64,000 nt of DNA, from NCBI RefSeq assembly GCF_958295425.1, contig NC_081142.1, positions 21,534,530 to 21,598,529 of the forward strand. The letters run 5' to 3'. A program made the translations under genes and the position numbers. The stretch comes from Solea solea (Eukaryota; Chordata; Actinopteri; Pleuronectiformes; Soleidae). Each line of letters opens with the position of its first letter. The first letter of the stretch is position 1. Positions 1-11,600 of the stretch are shown piece after piece. A model generated the notes under the pieces. It was not told the origin of the DNA. It saw nothing but the letters and a program-made list of their open reading frames with translations, and did not search any database.

Positions 1-609
1 AAACTGTGTTACTATGTTAGTAACTTACAGTAAGTTAATAGTATTTGTAGGTTTCAAGACAGATTTTGATGTCAATTTGGTTTCAAGAACAGAATGATAC
101 ATGTTAGTCTACCACAACAATGACCTTAAAAGAAAATAAGAAAAGAATAAGAAATCTGAGAAGGTGAAATCATAAAAAAGAAAGAAAATGTTCAGTGTTA
201 TCAAACATTTTAAAACACCTGATTATTTATGCATCATTTAGCTTCAGAAATGTATTGTTTCCATTCACTGGCAGCAGCATATTCTCTGTTTAAGCTCATT
301 TTAATAATTGTCCTCATGTTTTTAAAACCGACATGACAATAACCTGAGATATACATAGAGCACTGTGACAAAATGTAGAATCTTTAAAGACTGGACAAGA
401 AGGTTAACTGTGTTTATATTTCATTTAAGATTTTAGACACACAGTTGTAAACACATAAACACTGGAAGGTGTGTGTTGAGGAGTGATTTGACGTTGTCGT
501 TTTCTGAAAGACAAAAGAGGACATGACGTTATGACTGATGACACTGTATACATAATGACACACCCGATCATTGATGTATTTAGAAGTGCATCAGTCATCA
601 CCTTCACAA
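1..609. other. 5' flank of gene 1 (AT-rich unit spacer)
   Basis: No gene is seen here. The stretch is homologous to the sequence before genes 2-5 (for example 4861-5547). Conserved pieces include a GGACATGACGTTATGACTG block at about 521-539, which has a CRE-like TGACGT core, and a short block ending at the TATA-like box. The short ORF on the minus strand is not conserved as protein and is ignored. Confidence 0.6.
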
Positions 610-616
610 TATATAG
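610..616 (+). promoter_or_regulatory. TATA-like box of gene 1
   Basis: TATATAG lies 58 nt before the predicted start codon, in a block conserved in all five + strand units. The other four units carry the better match TATAAAG. Placement as a core promoter is inferred from position and conservation. Confidence 0.45.
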
Positions 617-667
617 AGTGTCTCTGTGCTGTAAGGTTTAGTAACAAATCTGCAGTAGTGGAAAATC

Positions 668-2478
668 ATGATGAATCTGCTTCTTTCTCTGACTCTCATC
701 TGGGCTCTCTCCAGCACAAGTAAGTGTACTTTTTTACAACAATATCATTACAACAGCTGCAACAGAATGTGATCTATATTCTACAACAGAACTAAAACCA
801 GTCTAAAAATAAATCAAACACATTTAAGAGTCAAGTAGTGTTGGATTACACAAAAAAATGTAATGTTTTAAAATCAGTCTGAAAAGCAACCATATTTATG
901 AGCCTTAATTAATGAAAATCCTGTAGTCTTGAGGACTCTGTTTCTAATCATGTATTTTTTTCCACATTGCAGCTGCAGCTCTTGTGTGTCAGACTTGCAC
1001 AGATGAATCATGTACAAGCACCGTGCCACTAACATGTTCCACGGAGACAATGTGTATAACTGCCGCCATTGAAGGTATTATTTTCAACACGTCATTTATT
1101 ACTTTTCAGGCACAAACGTGCTGCAAAGTGCTTTCAATTAAAATGAACAAACTGTACTTTTCAGCCGTTTCATCTGGAACTCCTGGACAACAAATCTTCA
1201 AGGCGTGTGCGTCGTCCTCCCTTTGTCCAGCCACAGGATCTCAGATATTTTCAGTCAACTTGGGTGTTTCGAGTGCACTTGCATCTACTACATGCTGCAA
1301 CACAGATAACTGCAACTCAGCCACTCTATCATGTAAGTACAGATGGATGATCATCACATACAAAACATGAGAAAGAATATTTTATCTAACCCTAATGAAC
1401 ACAATCTCATGGTCTTCTTTTTCAGTCCCCACCACTCCATCAGTCAACAGCCTCCAGTGTTATTCATGTGACCCTGTCACATCACAATGCACCACTTCAG
1501 TACAGTGTACGGGAACACAAGATCGCTGCTTTCAATCAAGTGGTGAGTCTTTTTATTATATATGTTAGTCATTTGGTCAGTTCATCACTAAAGCTCAAAT
1601 ACTTCATTCAACCAGACAGTCATTCAATCGATATAATGTAGTTAAGCGAATGTAAAATACTAACCTATTGTACTACATTATCATAAAGTATTTTACCATA
1701 CAGCGTTTAAATGCTACTGACAGAATTGAAAGTAACCAAAACACAATTACTGCAGTGGAGTTTCCCCACAGCTCAAATACAATTAGGTTTCCTTAAGTCA
1801 GCACAGTTTTTATCCATTCTAGTGTTATATGTTTTTTTATGTGTTCTACTTAAAAAGATGTTTGGACATTCAAATGAAAACCAGTGCCATTTTGGCCAAT
1901 CAATCAGAAGTAATGAAATGTAACTTTATAGAATAAACTAACAGAAAAAACACAATATAAGACTTCATTCAAATCTATATAAAAAAAATATGAAATTAAC
2001 TAAATGACTTTCATCTTCAGTGACAAATGGGGCCTCCACTTCTCCTGCCTTTGGTTGTGCCTCTACAAACATGTGTGCTGCTGCTGGTAGCTTGGGGACA
2101 CTACCTTTTATGCAAAATGTTGGCAGCATTAGCAGTGGACCAACTTGTTGTGAGACAAATCTATGTAACACTGTCACAACAACTGCTAGCCCAACTACAA
2201 CTGCTGCCCCAACTACAACTGCTGCTCCAACTACAACTGCTGCCCCAACTACAACTGCTGCTCCAACTACAACTGCTGCTCCAACTACAACTGCTGTTCC
2301 AGCAACTGCAACTGCTTCCCCAACAGTTGCTATCCCAACTACAACAGGAACATCCAACTTAGCGACACAAAACAACCCGACTACAACTACAACTACAACT
2401 ACCTCCAGTTCTGCTTATTGTATCAGACTGGGTACGATCCATCTTCTGCTAGGACTTGTTTTATTTACCCTCTTTTAG
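668..2478 (+). CDS. Gene 1: short Ly6/uPAR (LU) double-domain protein with mucin stalk and GPI-type tail
   Basis: Predicted exons are 668-719, 973-1074, 1165-1332, 1426-1542 and 2021-2478, giving 298 aa. All introns are GT-AG and phase 1. Residues 1 to about 20 form a signal peptide (MMNLLLSLTLIWALSS). LU1 has Cys 23, 26, 31, 39, 45, 66, 72, 95, 96 and 101. LU2 has Cys 119, 122, 129, 135, 142, 159, 165, 189, 190 and 195. Both end in the family motif CCxxxxCN. A short Thr-rich stalk of six or so TTTAAP-type repeats follows, then a hydrophobic end (IRLGTIHLLLGLVLFTLF) typical of a GPI-anchor signal. This fits a secreted, lipid-anchored surface glycoprotein. Exon pairs per LU domain with phase-1 introns are typical of Ly6/uPAR genes. 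The start is the first of two adjacent ATGs, and the second would work equally well. This copy has by far the shortest stalk in the cluster and the most diverged flanks. Ligand and tissue are unknown. Confidence 0.82.
1075..1164 (+). other. In-frame 90-nt intron inside LU1 of gene 1
   Basis: The segment begins GGTATT after exon base G1074 and ends at a pyrimidine-rich TACTTTTCAG. It is exactly 30 codons long with no stop, so an ORF caller fuses both exons. Splicing leaves the ten-cysteine LU pattern. Retention adds 30 residues with an extra Cys-Cys pair. The position and phase 1 match the intron that splits LU2. The next intron (1333-1425, 93 nt) shows that such short introns are normal in this gene. 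Confidence 0.75.
2177..2310 (+). repeat. 18-bp minisatellite coding TTTAAP repeats (gene 1)
   Basis: Tandem copies of an 18-bp unit reading CCAACTACAACTGCTGCC encode Pro-Thr-Thr-Thr-Ala-Ala. With only about seven copies, this is probably close to the founder state of the kilobase tracts in the other genes. That ancestry is inferred. Confidence 0.85.
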
Positions 2479-2944
2479 AATATGACATGAATGAATGACC
2501 ACTGATGCCACAAATAGACTGTGAGGTGATTTTTTTTATCTTTAGTTGGTGGCTGTGTGAAGTAGAAGTTGCACATTTAGTCAAAAGTCTAAAGAGTCTG
2601 GGTGAAACCGACCTTGCTGAAGATGACATCAATGCAATACTCCCTGTAGAGAAAACACTTCCACTTGATCTTAACTTATTTAAACATTTAACTTAAAAAT
2701 ACTCTATTTTATGTGTATCGTACAAATTGTTGTTTAAAACCATATGTGCTATCCAGGGGGGCAGGACCTTACTGACAAGATGCATTGTTTATTTATTTAT
2801 ATGACTTGTTGTTTATATATTGTTGATATAATTAATTTGTGAACACATATGTGGTTAAAGTCAGTCCTCTGGATGTCAAACTTTGACTGGTTTGTGAGAA
2901 GCACCATAACTATTCCAGCAACCAAGTAAATGCTAAGTTTCTGT

Positions 2945-2950
2945 AATAAA
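2945..2950 (+). promoter_or_regulatory. Polyadenylation signal AATAAA, gene 1
   Basis: AATAAA lies about 470 nt after the stop codon, in the same conserved context (GCTAAGTTTCT) as in units 2-4. Confidence 0.55.
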
Positions 2951-3069
2951 ACTGATTTATAAAAATGCTTTGTGTTTCTTTTTTATGACTTGGTCTCTAA
3001 AACTTCCCATTTTTAAGTTTTTATAAACATAAACAATCAGTGTTGTTTTGGCAGCCATTCTAGATTTGG

Positions 3070-3231
3070 TCTTGGTTTTAGTTTTTTGGACTAAAATGAT
3101 TATTAGTTCTAGTCACATTTTAGTCATTTCTATATGTGATAGTTTTAGTCCAGTTTTAGTCGACGAAAAATCAAAAAGGTTTTAGTTCAGTTTTAGTCTC
3201 AGTTTTAGTAACAAAAAAAAAAAAAAAAAAA
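3070..3231. repeat. TTTTAGT-rich dispersed repeat with A-run
   Basis: The stretch is dense in GTTTTAGTC-like words and ends in a 19-base A run (3213-3231). It resembles TTTTAGT-rich interspersed repeats that are common in fish genomes. The class is not determined. It is specific to unit 1. Confidence 0.5.
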
Positions 3232-3353
3232 TACTACTGTTGGACAGAAACCTTTAATCTCCATATTTCAACTTTTTAACTGTTTTTTTCATGAATTGAT
3301 GCCTGCTTCATCATTCAAGAGTGTCACCCATAGGTTGTGAAAATTAAATTTCT

Positions 3354-3374
3354 TACTACTACTACTACTACTAC
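3354..3374. repeat. (TAC)n microsatellite
   Basis: About seven perfect TAC triplets are followed by a diverged TACC. Confidence 0.85.
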
Positions 3375-4860
3375 CACTCAGTGAACCCCAACCGCGTTGC
3401 GTCACCAGGGCACCTGTCGTAAATGTTTCTTGTGTTTTAAGTCATCCTCCAACCTCTTTACAGTATTCTCACTTTATGAGCATTGCTGTTGCCACAGTCT
3501 GTCCTTTTTGCACCCTACAGTCTCACCAATAGATCTCACTAATTCCTACATAGTGCACCTTTAAGTTCAGTAAAATAATAAAATAAATACATAAAAAATA
3601 ACAATAATAATTATGCAGAAGCATAAATTGTATTAATTTGACCTAGATTCTACTTCATGTTTTAAGTCTCAGTGTCCCCCACCCCCGAACAATTAAAGTT
3701 GGAGATGGTTCAGTCAGAATACCAAGCACAAGAGAAACAGATCAATCAAGAAAAGGCTTGTTTATATGTGGAAGAAACTGTCCTGGTTATTGGGTGGAAA
3801 GGACGCAGATCAAAATACCTCTGCACACAATTGCACTTACCTACAAACAATCACACTAGTGATCTGGATAATGTATGCAGGTCAATGGAAATCATATCAA
3901 CAAATGTGCTTGTTATAGTTTTCTAGGAGTGATGGCTATCTAGTAATGGTGTGTAATGATAGGGGAGATCAGGGAGGAGCCCCATAAAATGGTAGCAACT
4001 GCTGAATCAAAAATCAGCTGGTCTTTGGTGGCCGCCATGCTGGATAAATACAAAAGTTGCTCAACGCAAATTCTCTGTGATCACTGTGTGAAGTCTACAC
4101 AATGCTACCCCAGGAGACCAATCCCAAACCGTGATGCACTTGAGCACCAAGTGTTGTGATTGTTCTCCTGTTTTCTCATGAGATTCTGTAGTTGGCCAAA
4201 ACCACAGCCTCACCAGACATGTCTGCATAGCAAAGCAAATGGCTGGCAGATTTGGCTAGGTTCACCAGGCTAAGCAAGACCATGACATAAAAAACTTTTT
4301 TTTTCATCCAGTTTCCACAACTTTCCTTTGTTACCACTTTGTAGCATTACTGTGGACCATGAACATAATTCAGTGTGTATATTCATAATTTCACCTCTAA
4401 TATTTACTAACAAAATTGTATTCTTTAAAGATTTAACCATTTAAATAGTAGTAGAAATATGTCTGTTCAGCAATGATTTTTTTTACATACACCTTGAATA
4501 AAGAATACATAATATTTGCTAAACGTTTTCTTACTGTGAATTAGACATCACTTAGACAGGTGAAGGCCACCTCTTTAAATACCTCATAAAATAATGTCCT
4601 TACATTTGTCACACGTCCCTTGTATGAGCCACACATTGCTTGCACATGTGCTTGTTGTTTGTCATCATCTGGAATGTTGTAAAACTGGTGACTCATCTGT
4701 CCTCTTCATTCATTGATAGCATCTACGTATCTGGATGCAACAAAAATAACATCTGTACGTATGTAGTTGTTTTTACTTCAGATTTTTTAAGCATTTGCGG
4801 TTGTTGAATACAAATAATTGCACAATAAGGACACAGCATGGAATCCCTAAATAGATGTAG

Positions 4861-5547
4861 CTATGTTGGAAACGTAATACAGTTTAATGACATAGAATTT
4901 GTAGATTTCAAGATTGATTTTGATGTAAGTTTGTTTTAAAGAACAGAATCATACACTTATTTCTACCACAATGACTGAATCTTAAAAAAATAAAATATCT
5001 GTGACTAAATATTACAGAGGTGAAATCAGAGGAAAAAAAAAGAATGTTATGAATTATATTATGAAAATGTGCAGTGCCATCAAAATTTTAAAAGACCTGA
5101 TATTAACATATCATTTGGCTTCAAAAATGTATTGTTTCCATTCACTGACAGCAGTATATTGAAGTTTTATTTGTTTCAGTTTGTTTTTTACGGTTAAAGG
5201 TCATTTGTCACGCATTCACTCTTCACCGTGACAATATCATGGGATAAATATAGAGCACTGTAACAAAATCTAGAATCTTTAAATAAAGGTCAAGAGGATA
5301 AACAGTGTTTATATTTAATTAACTATTAAACTATTAATTATTCTAACTATTTTAGACAAAGTTATAAACACAAACACTGGAAAAAATTAAGGTGTGTTTA
5401 GGAGCATTTTGGCGTGGTTTGACGTTGTGGAAGGACAAAAGAGGACATGACGTTATGACTGATTCACTCACTTTAAAAAAATGACACACCCAATCATTGA
5501 TGTATTTAGACGTGCATCAGTCATAACTGTATTCATCACCTTCACAA
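4861..5547. other. 5' flank of gene 2
   Basis: AT-rich spacer, nearly identical to the sequence before genes 3-5. CRE-like TGACGTT words at 5420-5426 and 5448-5454, the second within GGACATGACGTTATGACTG, are kept in every unit and are candidate regulatory sites by conservation only. Confidence 0.5.
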
Positions 5548-5554
5548 TATAAAG
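5548..5554 (+). promoter_or_regulatory. TATA box (TATAAAG) of gene 2
   Basis: TATAAAG lies 58 nt before the start codon, identical in genes 3, 4 and 5. Confidence 0.6.
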
Positions 5555-5605
5555 AGTGTCTCTGTGCTGTAAGGTTTAGTAACAAATCTGCAGTAGTGGT
5601 AGATC

Positions 5606-8600
5606 ATGATGAAGCTACTTCTTTCTCTGACTCTCATCTGGGCTCTGTCCAGCACAAGTAAGTGTTCTTTTTTACTACAGTATTATTACAACAGCTACAA
5701 CAGAATGTGTTTAGATTCTGAAGAGTGTTAAAGAATCGAAAGCCAGTTTGTAATTTATTTTTCATAAAAAAATATCATGAGGCCTGGGACACCTCAACAA
5801 TGATAAACCAACAGCAAAGACAGACAACCAAAAAGACCCAACAAGGGCAATGGTGACTGACCGTTGATAGGTAACCATCAGGGTGTCCCAGGCTTAAGTG
5901 GGGAAGTTCTTGACACATTACAGAAGAACCAAAACCAGTCTAAACACGAGTCAAACAAATGAGATACCTAAGAGTCAAGTAGTGTCTGTTGACACATGAA
6001 ACCGAATTTAACTACTATGTTTTAAAATCAGTTTGAAAAGCAACCATATTTATGAGCCTTAATTAATGAAAATCCTGTAGTCTTGAGGACTCTGTTTCTA
6101 ATCATGTATTTTTTTCCACATTGCAGCTGCAGCTCTTGTGTGTCAGACTTGCACTGATGATTCATGTACAAGCACCGTGCCACTAACATGTTCCACGGAG
6201 ACAATGTGTTTAACTGCCGCCATTGAAGGTATTATTTTCAACACGTCATTTATTACTTTTCAGGCACAAACGTGCTGCAAAGTGCTTTCAATTAAAATGA
6301 ACAAACTGTACTTTTCAGCCGTTTCATCTGGAACTCCTGGACAACAAATCTTCAAGGCGTGTGCGTCGTCCTCCCTTTGTCCAGCCACAGGATCTCAGAT
6401 ATTTTCAGTCAACTTGGGTATTTCGAGTGCACTTGCATCTACTACATGCTGCAACACAGATAACTGCAACTCAGCCACTCTATCATGTAAGTACAGATGG
6501 ATGATCATCACCTACAAAACATGAGAAAGACAATTTTATCTAACCCTAATGAACACAATCTCATGGTCTTCTTTTTCAGTCCCCACCACTCCATCAGTCA
6601 ACAGCCTCCAGTGTTATTCATGTGACCCTGCCACATCACAATGCACCACTTCAGTACAGTGTACGGGAACACAAGATCGCTGCTTTCAAGCAAGTGGTGA
6701 GTCTTATTATTATATATGTTAGTCATTTGGTCAGTTCATCACTAAAGCTCAAATACTTCATTCAACCAGACAGTCATTCAATCTATATAATGTAGTTGAG
6801 CGAAGGTACATTTCAAACCTATTGTACTACATTATCATAAAGTATTTTACCACCCAGCATTTAAATGCTACTCACAGTATTGAAAGTAAGCAAAACACAA
6901 TTACTGCAGTGGAGTTTCCCCACAGCTCGAATACAATTAGGTTTCCTTCAGTCAGCACAGTTTTAACCCATTCTAATGTTATATGTGTTTTTATGTGTTC
7001 TACTTAAAAAAGATGTTTGGACATTCAAATGATAACCAGTGCCATTTTGGCCAATCAATCAGAAGTAATGAAATGTAACTTTATAGAATAAACTAACATA
7101 AAAAACACAATATAAGACTTAATTCAAATCTATATAAAAAATTATGAAATTAACTAAATTACTTTCATCTTCAGTGACAAATGGGGCCTCCACTTCTCCT
7201 GCCTTTGGTTGTGCATCTACAAACATGTGTGCAGCTGCTGGTAGCTTGGGGACACTACCGTTCATGCAAAATGTTGGCAGCATTAGCAGTGGACCAACTT
7301 GTTGTGAGACAAATCTATGTAACACTCTCACAACAACTGCTGCCCCAACTACAACTGCTGCTCCAACTACAACTGCTGCCCCAACTACAACTGCTTCTCC
7401 AACAACTGCTTCACCAACTTCATCTGCTGCTGCAACTACAACGACATCATCACCAACTTCAACTGCTTCACCAACTTCAACTGCTGCCCCAACAACTGTT
7501 TCCGCAACTACAACTGCTTCACCAACTTCAACTGCTGCCCCAACTACAACTCCTTCACCTACAACAACTGCTTCACCAACTACAACTGCTTCCCCAACTT
7601 CAACCGCTGCAGCAACTTCAACTGTTGCAACAACTACAACTGCTTCTCCAACAACAACTGCTTCCCCAACTTCAACTGCAGCTGCAACTACAACTGCTGC
7701 TGTAACTTCAACTGCTGCCACAACTACAACTGCTGTCCCAACTTCAACCCCTGCAGCAACTTCAACTGCTGCAACAACTACAACTGCTTCTCCAACAACA
7801 ACTGCTTCCCCAACTTCAACTGCAACTACAACTGCTGCTCCAACTACAACTGCTTCACCAACTTCAACTGCTGTCCCAACCACAACTGCTTCACCAGCTT
7901 CAACTGCTGCCACAACTACAACTGCTTCACCAACTACAACTGCTGCTACAACTACAACTGTGGTCCCAACTTCAACTGCTGCCACAACTACAACTGCTTC
8001 TCCAACAACTGCTTCCCAAACTTCAACTGCAGCTGCAACTGCTTCACCAACTTCAACAGCTGCCCCAACAACTGTTTCACCAACTTCAACTGCTGCCTCA
8101 ACAACTGCTTCCCCAACTTCAACTGCTGCCGCAACTACAACTGCTTCACCAACTTCAACTGCTGCCTCAACAACTGCTTCCCCAACTTCAACTGCTGCCG
8201 CAACTACAACTGCTTCACCAACTTCAACTGCTGCTACAACTACAACTGTGGTCCCAACTTCAACTGCTGCCACAACTACAACTGCTTCTCCAACAACTGC
8301 TTCCCAAACTTCAACTGCAGCTGCAACTACAAGTGCTGTCCCAACTTCAACCGCTGCCGCAACTTCAACTGTTGCTGCAACTACAAGTGCTTCACCAACT
8401 TCAACTGCTGCCCCAACAACTGTTTCCGCAACTTCAACTGCTGCTCCAACTACTGCTTCCCCAACTTCAACTGCTGCCGCAACTACAACTGCTGCCGTAA
8501 CTTCAACTGCTGCTACAACTACAACTGCTGCTGTAACTTCAACTGCTGCCCCAACAACTGTTTCACCAACATCAACTGCTGCCTCAACAACTGCTTCCCC

Positions 8601-11600
8601 AACTTCAACTGCTGCCGCAACTACAACTGCTTTCCCAACTTCAACTGCAGCTGCAACTACAACTGCTGCTCCAACTACAACTGCTTCACCAACTTCAACT
8701 GCTGCCCCAACTACAACTGCTTCACCAGCTTCAACTGCTGCCGCAACCACAACTGCTTCACCAACTTCAACTGCTGCTGTAACTTCAGCTGCTGCTACAA
8801 CTACAACTGCTGTCCCAACTTCAACTGCTGCCACAACTACAACTGCTTCTCCAACAACTGCTTCCCAAACTTCAACTGCAGCTGCAACTACAACTGCTTC
8901 ACCAACTTCATCAGCTGCCCCAACAACTGTTTCACCAACTTCAACTGCTGCCTCAACAATTGCTTCCCCAACTTCAACTGCTGCCGCAACTACAACTGCT
9001 TCCCCAACTTCAACTGCTGCCGCAACTACAACTGCTTCCCCAACTTCAACTGCTGCCGCAACTACAACTGCTTCACCAACTTCAACTGCTGACGTAACTA
9101 CAACTGCTGCCGTAACTTCAACTGCTGGCACAACTACAACTGCTGTCCCAACTTCAACCGCTGCCGCAACTTCAACTGTTGCCGCAACTACAACTGCTTC
9201 ACCAACTTCAACTGCTGCCCCAACAACTGTTTCTGCAACTTCAACTGCTGCTCCAACTACTGCTTCCCCAACTTCAACTGCTGTCGCAACTACAACTGCT
9301 GCCGTAACTTCAACTGCTGCTACAACTACAACTGCTGTCCCAACTTCAACTGCTGCCCCAACAACTGTTTCACCAACATCAACTGCTGCCTCAACAACTG
9401 CTTCCCCAACTTCAACTGCAGCTGCAACTACAACTGCTGCTCCAACTACAACTGCTTCACCAACTTCAACTGCTGTCCCAACTACAACTGCTTCACCAGC
9501 TTCAACTGCTGCCACAACTACAACTGCTGCTACAATTACAACTGCTGTCCCAACTTCAACTGCTGCCACAACTACAACTGCTTCTCCAACAACTGCTTCC
9601 CAAACTTCAACTGCAGCTGCAACTACAACTGCTTCACCAACTTCAACAGCTGCCTCAACAATTGCTTCCCCAACTTCAACTGCTGCCGCAACTACAACTG
9701 CTTCCCCAACTGCTGCCGCAACTACAACTGCTTCCCCAACTTCAACTGCTGCCGCAACTACAACTGCTTCACCAACTTCAACTGCTGTCGCAACTACAAC
9801 TGCTGCCGTAACTTCAACTGCTGCCACAACTACAACTGCTGTCCCAACTTCAACCGCTGCCGCAACTTCAACTGTTGCCGCAACTACAACTGCTTCACCA
9901 ACTTCAACTGCTGCCCCAACAACTGTTTCTGCAACTTCAACTGCTGCTCCAACTACTGCTTCCCCAACTTCAACTGCTGTCGCAACTACAACTGCTGCCG
10001 TAACTTCAACTGCTGCTACAACTACAACTGCTGTCCCAACTTCAACTGCTGCCCCAACAACTGTTTCACCAACATCAACTGCTGCCTCAACAACTGCTTC
10101 CCCAACTTCAACTGCTGCTCCAACTACAACTGCTTCACCAACTTCAACTGCTGTCCCAACTACAACTGCTTCACCAGCTTCAACTGCTGCCACAACTACA
10201 ACTGCTTCACCAACTTCAACTGCTGCTACAACTACAACTGCTGTTCCAACTGCAACTGCTGCCGCAACTACAACTGCTGCAGTAACTTCAGCTGCTGCTA
10301 CAACTACAACTGCTGTCCCAACTTCAACTGCTGCCACAACTACAACTACTTCACCTACCACAACTGCTTCACCAACTTCAACTGCTGCCCCAACAACTGT
10401 TTCCGCAACTACAACTGCTGCCCCAACAACTGCTTCACCAACTTCAACTGCTGCCTCAACAACTGCTTCCCCAACTTCAACTGCTGCCGCAACTACAACT
10501 GCTTCACCAACAACTGCTTCACCAACTTCAACAGCTGCCCCAACAACTGTTTCACCAACTTCAACTGCTGCCTCAACAATTGCTTCCCCAACTTCAACTG
10601 CTGCCGCAACTACAACTGCTTCCCCAACTTCAACTGCTGCCGCAACTACAACTGCTTCACCAACTTCAACTGCTGACGTAACTACAACTGCTGCCGTAAC
10701 TTCAACTGCTGGCACAACTACAACTGCTGTCCCAACTTCAACCGCTGCCGCAACTTCAACTGTTGCCGCAACTACAACTGCTTCACCAACTTCAACTGCT
10801 GCCCCAACAACTGTTTCTGCAACTTCAACTGCTGCTCCAACTACTGCTTCCACAACTACAACTGCTTCTCCAACAACTGCTTCCCAAACTTCAACTGCAG
10901 CTGCAACTACAACTGCTTCACCAACTTCAACAGCTGCCCCAACAACTGTTTCACCAACTTCAACTGCTGCCTCAACAATTGCTTCCCCAACTTCAACTGC
11001 TGCCGCAACTACAACTGCTTCCCCAACTGCTGCCGCAACTACAACTGCTTCCCCAACTTCAACTGCTGCCGCAACTACAACTGCTTCACCAACTTCAACT
11101 GCTGTCGCAACTACAACTGCTGCCGTAACTTCAACTGCTGCCACAACTACAACTGCTGTCCCAACTTCAACCGCTGCCGCAACTTCAACTGTTGCCGCAA
11201 CTACAACTGCTTCACCAACTTCAACTGCTGCCCCAACAACTGTTTCTGCAACTTCAACTGCTGCTCCAACTACTGCTTCCCCAACTTCAACTGCTGTCGC
11301 AACTACAACTGCTGCCGTAACTTCGACTGCTGCTACAACTACAACTGCTGTCCCAACTTCAACTGCTGCCCCAACAACTGTTTCATCAACATCAATTGCT
11401 GCCTCAACAACTGCTTCCCCAACTTCAACTGCTGCTCCAACTACAACTGCTTCACCAACTTCAACTGCTGTCCCAACTACAACTGCTTCACCAGCTTCAA
11501 CTGCTGCCACAACTACAACTGCTTCACCAACTTCAACTGCTGCTACAACTACAACTGCTGTTCCAACTGCAACTGCTGCCGCAACTACAACTGCTGCAGT

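Larger units (their letters stand above)
2479..4860. other. 3' flank of gene 1 and spacer of unit 1
   Basis: This contains the 3' UTR and polyadenylation signal, then repeat-derived sequence (3060-3600). From about 3740 it is diverged sequence still alignable to the later units: the 'GGCTTGTTTAT..GTGG..CTGGTTATTGGGTGGAAAG' region at about 3754-3800 matches 20323-20369. It lacks the tRNA-like sequence and the CTGTCA/TGACAG element found in units 2-4. Short ORFs here are not conserved. Confidence 0.55.

Noticed and set aside
1109..1110. Alternative earlier acceptor (ACTTTTCAG before GCACAAACG) for the hidden intron
   Set aside because: It would make an intron of about 35 nt, too short for vertebrate splicing, and would leave the extra Cys-Cys in LU1.
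7144..7174. ATG just before exon 5 as gene start (genes 2-5)
   Set aside because: It lies inside the intron before a conserved acceptor and gives half an LU domain. Gene 1 has a TGA in the same stretch.
7181..7705. Leu/Gln/Pro-rich ORFs in the shifted plus frame
   Set aside because: They are out of frame with the LU2 cysteine motif and the C-terminal tail, and arise only from repeat composition.
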